Shown: one piece after another, positions 36,436-44,754 of the stretch | Layout: each line of letters starts with the position of its first letter | How positions within the stretch are numbered: position 1 is the first letter of the stretch | DNA from: Planctomycetota bacterium | Lineage (GTDB): Bacteria > Planctomycetota > Phycisphaerae > WQYP01 | NCBI GenBank assembly: GCA_021818445.1 | Contig: JAKAEB010000014.1 | Coordinates: 1-64,000, forward strand | Direction of reading: 5' to 3' | Length of the DNA: 64,000 nucleotides | The notes under the pieces: model-generated | What the model was told of the DNA's origin: nothing | The model's database searches: none | Seen by the model: the letters and a program-made list of their open reading frames with translations, nothing else | Translations under genes and position numbers: made by a program

Positions 36436-36912
36436 ATGGGTGTGTCAACGGGCAAAAATGATCCGAAGGGAATGCCAGCATTTTTTTTCAGCGATGCGAT
36501 GCGATTGGATTATTCTTCGGCGACCAGGGCCAACGTTGAAAAACAATACGCGTCGGTCATACCACGTTACTGGTACATCGATGCCATAGTTAAATGCCAG
36601 CGTTGCGAGAAAGAATTTTGTTTTACCGCTGCGGAACAACGGGTATGGTATGAGGAATACGGATTTTGGATTGATTCATTTCCCAAGCGCTGCCTTACCT
36701 GCCGACATGCCCTAGCCGAAATCAAGGCTCTTCAGCAGGAGTATGACCGCGATATTGCCCGGGCGCTTGGCACTCAAGACATCAAATTAAAGCGGCGCAT
36801 GATTGAACTCATCAAACGCCTGGTCGATATGGGGCAAGACCTTCCGCCGCGTATCCATGAAAAGCGAAGGATTCTTTCAACGCAGATTGATCGGGATGCC
36901 GGAGCAGATTGA
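36436..36912 (+). CDS. Zinc-ribbon protein (zf-trcl type)
   Basis: A 158-residue soluble protein. VKCQRCEKEFCFTAAEQ followed by FPKRCLTCR matches the probable zinc-ribbon domain often annotated zf-trcl (about residues 50-95). The C-terminal half is a charged helical region. The ATG at 36436, with GGTGAG eight bases upstream, is preferred over a TTG at 36373. Function unknown. A shorter DNA-repair or translation accessory role cannot be judged from context. Confidence 0.65.
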   Translation: MGVSTGKNDPKGMPAFFFSDAMRLDYSSATRANVEKQYASVIPRYWYIDAIVKCQRCEKEFCFTAAEQRVWYEEYGFWIDSFPKRCLTCRHALAEIKALQQEYDRDIARALGTQDIKLKRRMIELIKRLVDMGQDLPPRIHEKRRILSTQIDRDAGAD

Positions 36913-37201
36913 CACGTCACCAGCACCCACGAGCATGTCCGAGTAATAACAGGGACTGCGACGGAATGGATTTTGGCGGGAATCAAGAAGCGGCGACGAG
37001 GACGTATCTGGCGAAGTTGATACGCCGAGGAAGCCGCGCCGTCGAGGCCAGGCGAAAGGCGTGCCGCCGGGAGGTTTGCCGAACCTGTTGCGGCTCGTTC
37101 AAGCCAGTAGCGCGGGTGGAAGAACGCTGCAGATCGTAGATGTCGATTTCGGCAATGCCTACCACAACATATGACGGCATGCTGTAGAACTCTGCAGCTA
37201 T

Positions 37202-38149
37202 TTGAACATCTACGCAGAATCCTCTACGCTAATCACGCACCGGGATTTGCCCACCAATTTTCAGGTGGATTCTTTTTTGGGGAGTCGCTCTGGCGTGACG
37301 CTGGCATCTTTATTCTGGGTTTTAAAAATAGCGCTCATTTCGTGCGCCGGTGGAGTGGTTGGGGCCATAAGTGGCTTAGGCGGCGGAATCGTCATTGTGC
37401 CTGTGCTGACCATTTTCATGGGTTTGCCCATTGAAGATGCCATCGGTGCAAGTATTGTGTCGGTGATTGCCGTTTCATCCGGCGCAGGTGCTGTTTATGT
37501 GCGAGACCACATTACTAATGTGCGGATTGCCATGTTTCTTGAATTGTCCACGGCGACCGGTGCGATCTTTGGGGCGGCAGTCCTGGCGCGATATTTGAAT
37601 GCCCAATTACTATCGATACTTTTCGGTATTACGCTTTTGATATCCCTTATTCCCGTTATGTTTAAGATCGGTGACGAATTACCGAAAAACATAACCAATG
37701 ATCGATTGGCGAATTTTCTAAAATTGCAAGGCAGCTATTTCGATAAGCGGATGAATCGTGAAGTGTTTTATAATTCCGCGCACGTACCGCCGGCGATGGG
37801 CATCATGTTTGTGGCGGGATTAATGGCTGGTATTTTGGGAATCGGTGCCGGCGTACTTAAGGTACTGGCGCAGGAAATCGCTATGAAACTGCCCACCAAG
37901 GTGTCCACGGCAACCAGTAACTTCATGATTGGAGTGACGGGCGCGGCCGCAGCGGGAGTCTATCTCAGGCGTGGTCTTGTGCTTCCCTATCTGGTGGTGC
38001 CCGTGGCCACATCGGTGCTGCTCGGTGCGTTAATCGGCACCAAATTGATGGAGAAGATGTCGAACTCGGGTGTGAGAAAGGTCTTTGCCGTAGCGCTGGG
38101 TGTGGTGGGCGTTGAAATGCTCTTACGCGGACTTAAGGTGCATCTGTAA
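37202..38149 (+). CDS. TauE/SafE-type membrane transporter
   Basis: A permease of the sulfite-exporter TauE/SafE family with about eight helices; paired glycine-rich motifs GLGGGIVIVPVL and GIGAGVLKVLAQ begin the two halves. Exports or imports small organosulfur or organic anions in known members. The frame opens with a TTG at 37202. The first helix begins near a GTG at 37295, preceded by GGGGAG, so the true start may be there and the product about 284 residues. The stop overlaps the DUF1634 start by one base (TAATG). Confidence 0.85.
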   Translation: MNIYAESSTLITHRDLPTNFQVDSFLGSRSGVTLASLFWVLKIALISCAGGVVGAISGLGGGIVIVPVLTIFMGLPIEDAIGASIVSVIAVSSGAGAVYVRDHITNVRIAMFLELSTATGAIFGAAVLARYLNAQLLSILFGITLLISLIPVMFKIGDELPKNITNDRLANFLKLQGSYFDKRMNREVFYNSAHVPPAMGIMFVAGLMAGILGIGAGVLKVLAQEIAMKLPTKVSTATSNFMIGVTGAAAAGVYLRRGLVLPYLVVPVATSVLLGALIGTKLMEKMSNSGVRKVFAVALGVVGVEMLLRGLKVHL

Positions 38150-38562
38150 TGAATGAAGAGACGAAACCTGATTCAGCCGAGGGAACCGTTGCCCCCAATC
38201 AAATCCATAGCGATGCGATCGTACAGGATGTTTCCGGATGGGTGCTACGCATTGGTGTTATTTTAAGTGTCGTAGTGATGATAGTGGGTTTTATTCTCAG
38301 CTACATCCAAAAAACACCCAGCGTGAAGTATATGGAACACGCGACATTCAAATGGAGCACGCGCACACTGGTTTTGGGCGTGCTGCACGGATCGGGTGAA
38401 TCCATTATTGAGCTGGGACTCCTGTTACTGGTGCTTACCCCCGTTACGCGCGTGGCGGTGAGCGTATTTCTCTTCACGTTTGTCGATAAAGACCGGTTTT
38501 ATGCGCTGGTAACACTCGGCGTACTGATTATTACACTTATCTCGTTGTTCTGCATTCGCTGA
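38149..38562 (+). CDS. DUF1634 membrane protein
   Basis: A 137-residue protein with three helices (about 31-51, 75-100, 118-136) and a charged N-terminus. DUF1634 proteins are regularly encoded next to TauE/SafE permeases, as here, where the start codon overlaps the permease stop. GESIIELGLLLLVLTPVTRV is characteristic. Probably an accessory subunit of the transporter. Confidence 0.8.
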   Translation: MNEETKPDSAEGTVAPNQIHSDAIVQDVSGWVLRIGVILSVVVMIVGFILSYIQKTPSVKYMEHATFKWSTRTLVLGVLHGSGESIIELGLLLLVLTPVTRVAVSVFLFTFVDKDRFYALVTLGVLIITLISLFCIR

Positions 38563-38668
38563 CTTCATGCGGACGGATCGGACAGCAGACTGCCGCTACT
38601 CGCGTATACATCAATGTGCCCGTAGAATCTCCGCCATGTTGACCGGCAAGGCGCGAGGAAAACCGTTA

Positions 38669-40498
38669 ATGACACGCTCGACACCCCTTTGGGTGCTCAT
38701 CTGCATGCTGACGCTTACGGCGTCATCAGCAACTCTGGCCTGGGCTGCAGCAAAATTGATCCCGACCGGCCTGCAAGCTGCTGGCGATGGCAAAACGGTG
38801 TTTCTTTGCCTGCCCGAAATCGCCAAGGGTAACACACCTGAATTTGCCGTCTGGTATCACCCGGCCAATCGGAGGTCGGGCGCAGGTGGCCTTTGGAGGA
38901 ACCTTTATCCAGTACCCTTGCTCGGGCATCCTGCGTGTATCACGACGATTAAACCAGCGAACTCACATTCGCGGTCGTCTACGCTGGTGGCTTTTTTTCC
39001 TTCGGGCACAGGCTGGGAATATTCTTCAGCCGGACGAATTGCCCTGACACCGCTCCCTCACGGATTTGCGCCCGTAACCGCCTGCGACACTGCAAAGGGG
39101 CTGACAGTTCTCGGTGAGGTTGAAGCTACCCCACCGACGCACCCGCCGGCGGCATCGGCAGCGACGCACCCCAGCCCAGGTGCCGCGCCTGCAAAAGCGA
39201 CAGCCAAAGCGGTTCCAGCCGCCCCCCTGAAAGCAGTGGCCAAAGAGCCTGGCGTCAGTGGTAAAGCGGCCAGTCGAAGCACGGCAAATCGATGGCTTTT
39301 GTTGCAACTGCAGCACCGCCGTTGGACGCCAATACCGCTGCCAGCGGGCTTCTTGCACATCATCGCCCACGCCCATCCCATCATTGTTGAAAAAAATAGT
39401 TCGCTATGGCTTTTTGCTAACCGTCCTGGCCCGGTAGAGGTGATTCACTATTGGCGGTTGCCGCCGCCTGATGGCCTCCATGGGAGCGATGGACTACCGC
39501 CTAAGCAAAGTGGCAACAAGCAGATGGCAGGAACGCATTCGAACGCCCCAAAACCCATAATGAAGGCCTCGCGAGCGGCGACGCGATGGAAACCTTATTC
39601 CCCGGGATTGACGATTGCGGCATCGGCGGGTGTGGCCACGGAATTTTCAGTCCATGGGGGTGTCGCCGTCCTTGTCGCATGCAAATCCCCAAAATCTCAG
39701 ATGGAAATTAAGGGCGGAATTATTCGTCCGGAGGGTAATAACGAGGCATTTAAACCGTGGATAAAACCGTTGAAAATCGGTCGCATTCGCGCTGATAAGC
39801 CGCTGACCGATCTTGCAACCGCCCGCGACGGTGATGGTATCAATGTGCTGATACTCGGTCCAAAGGGGGACATATCATCACTCACCCTGACCCCGACCGG
39901 GGAGCAGATTTACGGCCTCGCCCCTGTTGCCGCACGGAAGTCGCCATCTCCGCAGCCACCGTCCTATCCCCAATTCCTCGTCCTGGCGTTAGTCACATTG
40001 CTGGTGTTTTCACTGTGGCAGCGTAAAGCGCCGGTGGGCGGTTCCGAGGCGGCGACGTTCAAGATTGCCCTGTTGCGTCAGCGTCTGGCGGCCGCACTGG
40101 TTGACATGGCGCTGGCTGCGGGCGTTATTGCCGTAATTTTCAAACTTTACGACTATCACGCCTGGCAGCCCATTATTCACGCTGCCGAAAATATTCTTGC
40201 CCAGCCGGATTTAATCTTGAGCACGCCGCCACTGGTCATGTGGCTGAGCCTGTATGAATTGCATGTCATCTTAGGCGAAGCACTGTTTGGACGTTCCATT
40301 GGCAAAGCCATTTTTGGTATACAGGTTGTGGACATAACCGGCAAACCGGCAGGTCCGCTGGCGGTACTGATTCGCAATCTGATTCGCATACCGGAAATGA
40401 TTACCATATTTTTGTTAATATTCATGTTTGTAAGTGAGGAACGACAGCGCCTTGGCGATTTAATAGCCCGCACGATTGTCATAAGACAAAAGAAATGA
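38669..40498 (+). CDS. RDD-domain membrane protein with large exported N-terminal region
   Basis: A 609-residue protein. A signal peptide (residues 1-26, ending ATLAWA) leads into a 400-residue exported region with weak repeat character and an Ala/Pro-rich linker (about residues 150-205). A first membrane helix is near residue 435, and the C-terminal RDD domain follows (LRQRLAAALVDMALAAG, FGRSIGKAIFGIQVVD, DLIARTIVI). The ATG at 38669 has GAGGA nine bases upstream; a longer frame to 38567 hides the signal. RDD proteins are membrane transport or sensor components; the function here is unknown. Confidence 0.65.
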   Translation: MTRSTPLWVLICMLTLTASSATLAWAAAKLIPTGLQAAGDGKTVFLCLPEIAKGNTPEFAVWYHPANRRSGAGGLWRNLYPVPLLGHPACITTIKPANSHSRSSTLVAFFPSGTGWEYSSAGRIALTPLPHGFAPVTACDTAKGLTVLGEVEATPPTHPPAASAATHPSPGAAPAKATAKAVPAAPLKAVAKEPGVSGKAASRSTANRWLLLQLQHRRWTPIPLPAGFLHIIAHAHPIIVEKNSSLWLFANRPGPVEVIHYWRLPPPDGLHGSDGLPPKQSGNKQMAGTHSNAPKPIMKASRAATRWKPYSPGLTIAASAGVATEFSVHGGVAVLVACKSPKSQMEIKGGIIRPEGNNEAFKPWIKPLKIGRIRADKPLTDLATARDGDGINVLILGPKGDISSLTLTPTGEQIYGLAPVAARKSPSPQPPSYPQFLVLALVTLLVFSLWQRKAPVGGSEAATFKIALLRQRLAAALVDMALAAGVIAVIFKLYDYHAWQPIIHAAENILAQPDLILSTPPLVMWLSLYELHVILGEALFGRSIGKAIFGIQVVDITGKPAGPLAVLIRNLIRIPEMITIFLLIFMFVSEERQRLGDLIARTIVIRQKK

Positions 40499-40609
40499 CC
40501 TGAATTTTTCCAGGCACCTTGATCGTCGGCGCGGCATTGATGCCGAAACGCTGCCGTCGATAGGCCCGCTCCAAAAACCCGTGACCGTTTATGTATGGAG
40601 ACAATGCTT

Positions 40610-41116
40610 ATGCCGCCGGCCGGTCATCAACTTTCCGTGGTACTTGTTCACCCGGAGATGCCACAAAACACGGGAAATATCATCAGACTGTGTGCCGCCG
40701 CAGGAGCGCCATTGCATTTAATAAAGCCCCTCGGATTTGTCTGGAACGAAAAAAAAATGCAGCGTGCGGCTATGGATTATGTACAGCACACCTCGATTGA
40801 ATTGCATGCGGACATTGACGCCTACCATCGCACGGCGACAGGAAGACATTGGCTGATGAGTGCCAAAGCGGATGCAAATCTTTACGACACCGTCTTTGCG
40901 CCACAGGATCGGCTGGTTTTCGGCAGCGAATCCGCCGGTTTGCCCGACGTATTCAAGACTCTTTATCCCGATTCTCTCATCCGCATTCCGATGATGAGCG
41001 GCAGGCGATGTCTGAATCTCTCATCTGCGGTAGCAATCACCCTTTACGAGGCGATTAGACAGTTGGTCTTTCATTCTGGAGCAACACACCATGGCAGCCC
41101 AATCATTGACCCTTGA
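40610..41116 (+). CDS. trmL: tRNA (cytidine(34)-2'-O)-methyltransferase
   Basis: SPOUT-fold enzyme that methylates the wobble nucleotide of leucine tRNAs. It has 168 residues. VVLVHPEMPQNTGNIIRLCAA at the start, LVFGSESAGLP in the middle, and CLNLSSAVAITLYEA at the end form the knotted SAM site. GGAG at 40597-40600 stands nine bases from the ATG at 40610, whereas two earlier in-frame ATGs are too close to it or overlap it. Its last 26 bases overlap the MazG-like gene. Confidence 0.9.
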   Translation: MPPAGHQLSVVLVHPEMPQNTGNIIRLCAAAGAPLHLIKPLGFVWNEKKMQRAAMDYVQHTSIELHADIDAYHRTATGRHWLMSAKADANLYDTVFAPQDRLVFGSESAGLPDVFKTLYPDSLIRIPMMSGRRCLNLSSAVAITLYEAIRQLVFHSGATHHGSPIIDP

Positions 41117-41375
41117 TGAGTTTCAAAAACACATACTGGCAAAGTATGGTGAACATGACAAAAAACGGGGGACAGCTCCCACATTCATGTGGTTTATGGA
41201 AGAGATCGGCGAGCTTGCCACGGCTCTCGGGTCGAATGACCCTGCCAATCTGCGGGAAGAATTTGCGGACGTGCTGGCATGGCTTTGTACACTTGCCAAC
41301 ATCAATGGTGTCGACCTTGCCACCGCCGTACATGATAAATACCTTGCGGGTGATGGCCCCACCGGCCATAAATAG
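41091..41375 (+). CDS. MazG-like nucleotide pyrophosphohydrolase
   Basis: A 94-residue all-alpha NTP pyrophosphatase. Metal-binding EExxE is at 37-41 and ExxD at 57-60, the single-domain MazG pattern. It hydrolyses non-canonical or excess nucleoside triphosphates in characterised relatives. GGAG lies nine bases before the ATG. The start is inside the 3' end of trmL, so the two are cotranscribed. Confidence 0.85.
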   Translation: MAAQSLTLDEFQKHILAKYGEHDKKRGTAPTFMWFMEEIGELATALGSNDPANLREEFADVLAWLCTLANINGVDLATAVHDKYLAGDGPTGHK

Positions 41376-41387
41376 ACAGTTTCCAGC

Positions 41388-41789
41388 TCATTGATGGCAG
41401 GTTGCATAAAGCGACCATTTATCAGCAGAAACGTTTCGCAGGGCCATTTTCAGCGGCGGATTGCACCCGCTGGCGCGAATCTCCAGTGCTGTCGAGCTTT
41501 GCCAAATGACCTGAGCGTCAAGATGAATAACTGGGGTAACCCAGCCTCGTCCGCCGGAGATGGGTCCCGTGAAATCCAGATATTTAAGCCGATGATTATG
41601 CAACTGCGTAACGACGGTATTAAAATCAGTTGCGTTGAGGAACCAGGCAGACGGGTCAATGAGGCATCGCCATGCGAGAAGTTCCGGTGCGTGGCCGACA
41701 CGAATTAAAATATCCCAATGGATGACCAAGGGACTGGCGTGATAGAGCACCACAAACTTCGATCCATCAGTGCCTTGCCGTTCAACCAT
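41388..41789 (-). CDS. Stand-alone LigD 3'-phosphoesterase-like domain protein
   Basis: A 133-residue protein that resembles the phosphoesterase (PE) domain of bacterial DNA ligase D. VIHWDILIRVG corresponds to the histidine-containing strand, LLAWRCL to the LATWRL segment, and HRLKYLDFTGPISGGRGWVTPV to the signature DHRxxYLDYEGPxxGGRG. LigD-PE trims 3' ends at breaks before end joining. No ligase, polymerase or Ku gene is nearby. The catalytic histidine set looks only partly kept, so activity is uncertain. It is the only minus-strand gene in this stretch. Confidence 0.65.
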   Translation of the reverse strand: MVERQGTDGSKFVVLYHASPLVIHWDILIRVGHAPELLAWRCLIDPSAWFLNATDFNTVVTQLHNHRLKYLDFTGPISGGRGWVTPVIHLDAQVIWQSSTALEIRASGCNPPLKMALRNVSADKWSLYATCHQ

Positions 41790-41838
41790 GCTTCAATGAT
41801 ACTATCGTAGTGGCCGATTTTGGCAAAAGGAGATTTTC

Positions 41839-42519
41839 ATGGCGGACGTTTCGATTCGATTCAATGCAATCAAGGCTCTTACGGCTTGCGCGTTGATCGG
41901 GGCTGCAGGTTTCATCGGTGGTTGTGCGGACCGCAGCATGCATCTTCGCGATCAGGGCGTGGCGCTTTACCAACAGCATAAATATCCGCAGGCATTGACG
42001 GCGTTAAATGCCGCACTCAAGTACGATCCTACCAGCGCCGAAGCCAATTACTATGCCGGTATGATTCAGTATTCCAAGCATAACTACGATCTGGCGGCCT
42101 TCCATTTCAAACTAACTTGGAATGCTGATCCGCATTACCCGCATGTGAAAACGGCTTTGGCCAATACTTATTTAAAAATGGGTGAACCCAATGCCGCCAT
42201 GAATTTTCTGGAACGCGACGCCGAACTCACCGGTTCCATTGCCGGACGATTGCGGGTGGCGCGATTCTATAAAAAGATTGGGGACCTGGATGATGCACGG
42301 CTGAATTACGAAAAGGCGGCGGCCATGGATCCGAGAAGCGTGCGTGTGCTGATGACAACCGCCGAATTTTTGGATTCTGTCGGAGACCGGCATGCCGCCG
42401 GCGAATATTACGCCAAAGCATACCGCATAGCGCCCACCACGCCTGGCTTGGTGGAAAAAATGCAGGCTGATGGTGTCTCAATTGCGGACGCGTTGTCGCA
42501 GGCTGCTACGCAGCCTTAA
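41839..42519 (+). CDS. TPR-repeat lipoprotein
   Basis: A 226-residue lipoprotein. The signal peptide ends in FIGGC with the lipidated cysteine at 29. At least four tetratricopeptide repeats follow (QGVALYQQHKYPQALTALN, AEANYYAGMIQYSKHNYDLA, VKTALANTYLKMGEPNAAMN, ARFYKKIGDLDDARLNYEKA). AAAAGGAG precedes the ATG. TPR lipoproteins act as scaffolds in envelope assembly or secretion; the partner is unknown. Confidence 0.8.
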   Translation: MADVSIRFNAIKALTACALIGAAGFIGGCADRSMHLRDQGVALYQQHKYPQALTALNAALKYDPTSAEANYYAGMIQYSKHNYDLAAFHFKLTWNADPHYPHVKTALANTYLKMGEPNAAMNFLERDAELTGSIAGRLRVARFYKKIGDLDDARLNYEKAAAMDPRSVRVLMTTAEFLDSVGDRHAAGEYYAKAYRIAPTTPGLVEKMQADGVSIADALSQAATQP

Positions 42520-42627
42520 CGCATCCATGATCTCGCCAGCATGAATCGTGGCATAGCCACAGACAGCGTCTGGAAAATGGACGGAGCTTATTATTGAAAT
42601 GGAAATTCGGCAATCGGTTAGTTTGCT

Positions 42628-43257
42628 ATGATTGAATCCACCAGCCAAGCTTTTTTGGATATCCTCGATCCGGCCAAAGATAAACTGTACAACTTGGCGC
42701 GAGCCGCCGGAGCAAGCCAGGCGGAGCTTTGCTTCCAGCGTTGTGCGCGTGATGTGTTTGAGCAGTTTCACAATCGGGTTATTGGCCCGGCGGATGTGAT
42801 CTTACGCATCGAGGCTCAGATTCACGCCAGCCAAGCCAGCAACGAAAATTCGACGACGGATACAGTGCCGATGCCCGCCGCGGTCTGGGCTCGAATGGTG
42901 GCCGCTGTGCAGATCGACGCCGCTCGCCTCGGCGGGGTAGCGGAGCAATCAATGCTCGCCTACGACCCACTGCTGGCACCGCAGAAGAAGAAGGCCAGCG
43001 ACGACGGCTCCGAAGGTTTGAACCTTTCGCCTTGGTCGAGATTTGTCATCGCTGCCGCCATCGTGCTTACCGTCGGAATCGCGGCCAGCATAATCCTCAC
43101 CACACGTCATTCACCATCGGGCAATGATGCCAAACCCGCCACGACCACCAAGCCGCATCAGCCTGCCCATCATGCTTCGGGGAAAAAATTGCCGGCGGCC
43201 AATCCGACAACCACACCGGCTACGCATAAGGCATTAAAGGCATCGTCGCCATCATGA
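42628..43257 (+). CDS. Single-pass membrane protein, unknown function
   Basis: A 209-residue protein with a cytoplasmic N-terminal part (1-135), one membrane helix (about 136-156, FVIAAAIVLTVGIAASIIL), and a periplasmic Lys/Pro/Thr-rich tail. The N-terminal LYNLARAAGASQAELCFQRCARDVFEQF faintly resembles sigma-70 region 2, but the key DLVQ residues are not kept. An anti-sigma-like or sigma-derived sensor is only a guess. The ATG of the following methyltransferase overlaps its stop (ATGA). Confidence 0.5.
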   Translation: MIESTSQAFLDILDPAKDKLYNLARAAGASQAELCFQRCARDVFEQFHNRVIGPADVILRIEAQIHASQASNENSTTDTVPMPAAVWARMVAAVQIDAARLGGVAEQSMLAYDPLLAPQKKKASDDGSEGLNLSPWSRFVIAAAIVLTVGIAASIILTTRHSPSGNDAKPATTTKPHQPAHHASGKKLPAANPTTTPATHKALKASSPS

Positions 43258-43979
43258 CCGCGCAGACCACCGCTATTACTTACCGCCACCCGACACGAAT
43301 CCACCTATTTCAATTTGGCGATACGGCCATGAAAATAGTCGCCCCCGCCGATCCCGACGCATTACTCGATGATCCGGAGGCGGAAAGGCGATACGCCGCC
43401 GACCAATCGCTTCCCTACTGGCCTGTTATCTGGCCCAGTAGCCTTATGCTGGCCGGGCAAATTCAGGCATCTGGTCCGCATACCGGTGGGCGCACATCGT
43501 GCCGCGTGCTGGAACTTGGCTGTGGACTTGGGATTGCAGGTATTGCCGCCGGAATGGCCGGCATGCAGGTAACATTTACCGATTACGATCAGGATGCACT
43601 GCTGTTTGCCGGGCACAATGCACAGATAAACGGTTTAAATCAATATTCGCTGCGGTTGATGGACTGGCGCAAGCCCGATTCGGATTTATTTGATTGGATC
43701 ATTGCCTCAGATGTCCTCTATGAGCGGCGGCTTCACGAAATACTTATTAATGTGCTCGATAACATGCTGGCTCCGGATGGCGAGGTCTGGATGACCGATC
43801 CCCAACGGACGGCCGCAGCGGACTTTCCACTGCTGGCAGCGTCACGAGGATATCGCTGCTCGTCAGCAGCCATAGGATGGGAAGCACCGGCAACGCCTAT
43901 GATTGCTGGAACCTTGTTAAAGATAAACCGCGCTAAATACAGTCGTTCAGTGCCACAGGTTCTTTCCGACGGCGGATGA
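43254..43979 (+). CDS. Methyltransferase, lysine/ETFB-methyltransferase-like
   Basis: A 241-residue class I SAM methyltransferase. YWPVIWPSSLMLAGQI precedes the SAM loop VLELGCGLGIAGIAAG, then TDYDQDALLFAGHNAQIN and IIASDVLYERR. This order is typical of the METTL18/20 protein-lysine methyltransferase group. It overlaps the upstream gene by four bases and is followed by rsmE four bases later, so it is translationally coupled to both. The target is unknown; a translation factor is a possible guess from the neighbourhood. Confidence 0.78.
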   Translation: MTAQTTAITYRHPTRIHLFQFGDTAMKIVAPADPDALLDDPEAERRYAADQSLPYWPVIWPSSLMLAGQIQASGPHTGGRTSCRVLELGCGLGIAGIAAGMAGMQVTFTDYDQDALLFAGHNAQINGLNQYSLRLMDWRKPDSDLFDWIIASDVLYERRLHEILINVLDNMLAPDGEVWMTDPQRTAAADFPLLAASRGYRCSSAAIGWEAPATPMIAGTLLKINRAKYSRSVPQVLSDGG

Positions 43980-43983
43980 CGAT

Positions 43984-44706
43984 ATGGATCGATATTACTG
44001 CGAAGAAATCAGCCAGGCCGGTGTCATATCGCTGTCCGATGACCAGGCGCATCACGCGTTGCATGTTATGCGGTTGCGGAATGGAGATAAGGTAGAACTT
44101 TTTGACGGACGAGGCCAGTGGGCCGCCGCCCACGCGATCGTTCAAAAGAGGCAAATCCAATTTGAGATTGTTGGCGACAAGCATACTTCTCCCCCACCGC
44201 CGTTTGAACTGTACATTGCCACCGCCATTCCAAAGGCAGATCGGAGTGAACAGTTGGTGGAGGCCGCCAGCCAACTCGGTGTGCACACGGTCAGTTGGAT
44301 AAACTACCGACGGAGTGTTGTAAAGTCCGGCGACACAGGGGGGAAGATGGGCAAATGGCGGCGAATCGCCATCGAGTCGGCCAAACAATGCCGGCGGAAC
44401 TGGCTCATGAATATCGAATCACCAACGCCCTTAAGTGACTTTATCCATCGGTGCAAGATGCCCATGCTCTTTGCCGATCCGCAAAGTTCCATGCATCTCA
44501 TGGCGTGGGCGATACCGGCCACCCCACCGAAACAATTGACCATTTTCATTGGTCCGGAAGGGGGCTTGAGCCCTGATGAAGTCCAGACATTTCAGAACTG
44601 CGGTGCCCAGGCTGTCAGCTTGGGGGTACATATCCTGAGAATTGAAACTGCGGTTGCCGCTTCCGCCGCCATCATGGGCAAGCTGCTAATGCCCCCCTTG
44701 TCATAA
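43984..44706 (+). CDS. rsmE: 16S rRNA (uracil(1498)-N3)-methyltransferase
   Basis: SPOUT methyltransferase acting on helix 44 of 16S rRNA. It has 240 residues. HHALHVMRLRNGDKVELFDGRG is the N-terminal PUA-like domain. The C-terminal knot has TIFIGPEGGLSPDE and SLGVHILRIETAVAAS. The product has the usual length. It follows the methyltransferase gene by four bases and ends before a hairpin. Confidence 0.92.
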   Translation: MDRYYCEEISQAGVISLSDDQAHHALHVMRLRNGDKVELFDGRGQWAAAHAIVQKRQIQFEIVGDKHTSPPPPFELYIATAIPKADRSEQLVEAASQLGVHTVSWINYRRSVVKSGDTGGKMGKWRRIAIESAKQCRRNWLMNIESPTPLSDFIHRCKMPMLFADPQSSMHLMAWAIPATPPKQLTIFIGPEGGLSPDEVQTFQNCGAQAVSLGVHILRIETAVAASAAIMGKLLMPPLS

Positions 44707-44712
44707 ATGGTT

Positions 44713-44737
44713 TCAGGACGTATTGTTTGCGTCCTGA
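44713..44737 (+). terminator. Hairpin between rsmE and argD
   Basis: TCAGGACG (44713-44720) and CGTCCTGA (44730-44737) form an 8-bp stem with a 9-base loop, beginning seven bases after the rsmE stop. Only TTT follows, then the argD ribosome site. It is either a weak terminator or a leader structure that limits argD translation. Confidence 0.45.
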
Positions 44738-44754
44738 TTTGAGAGGAATTTCCG

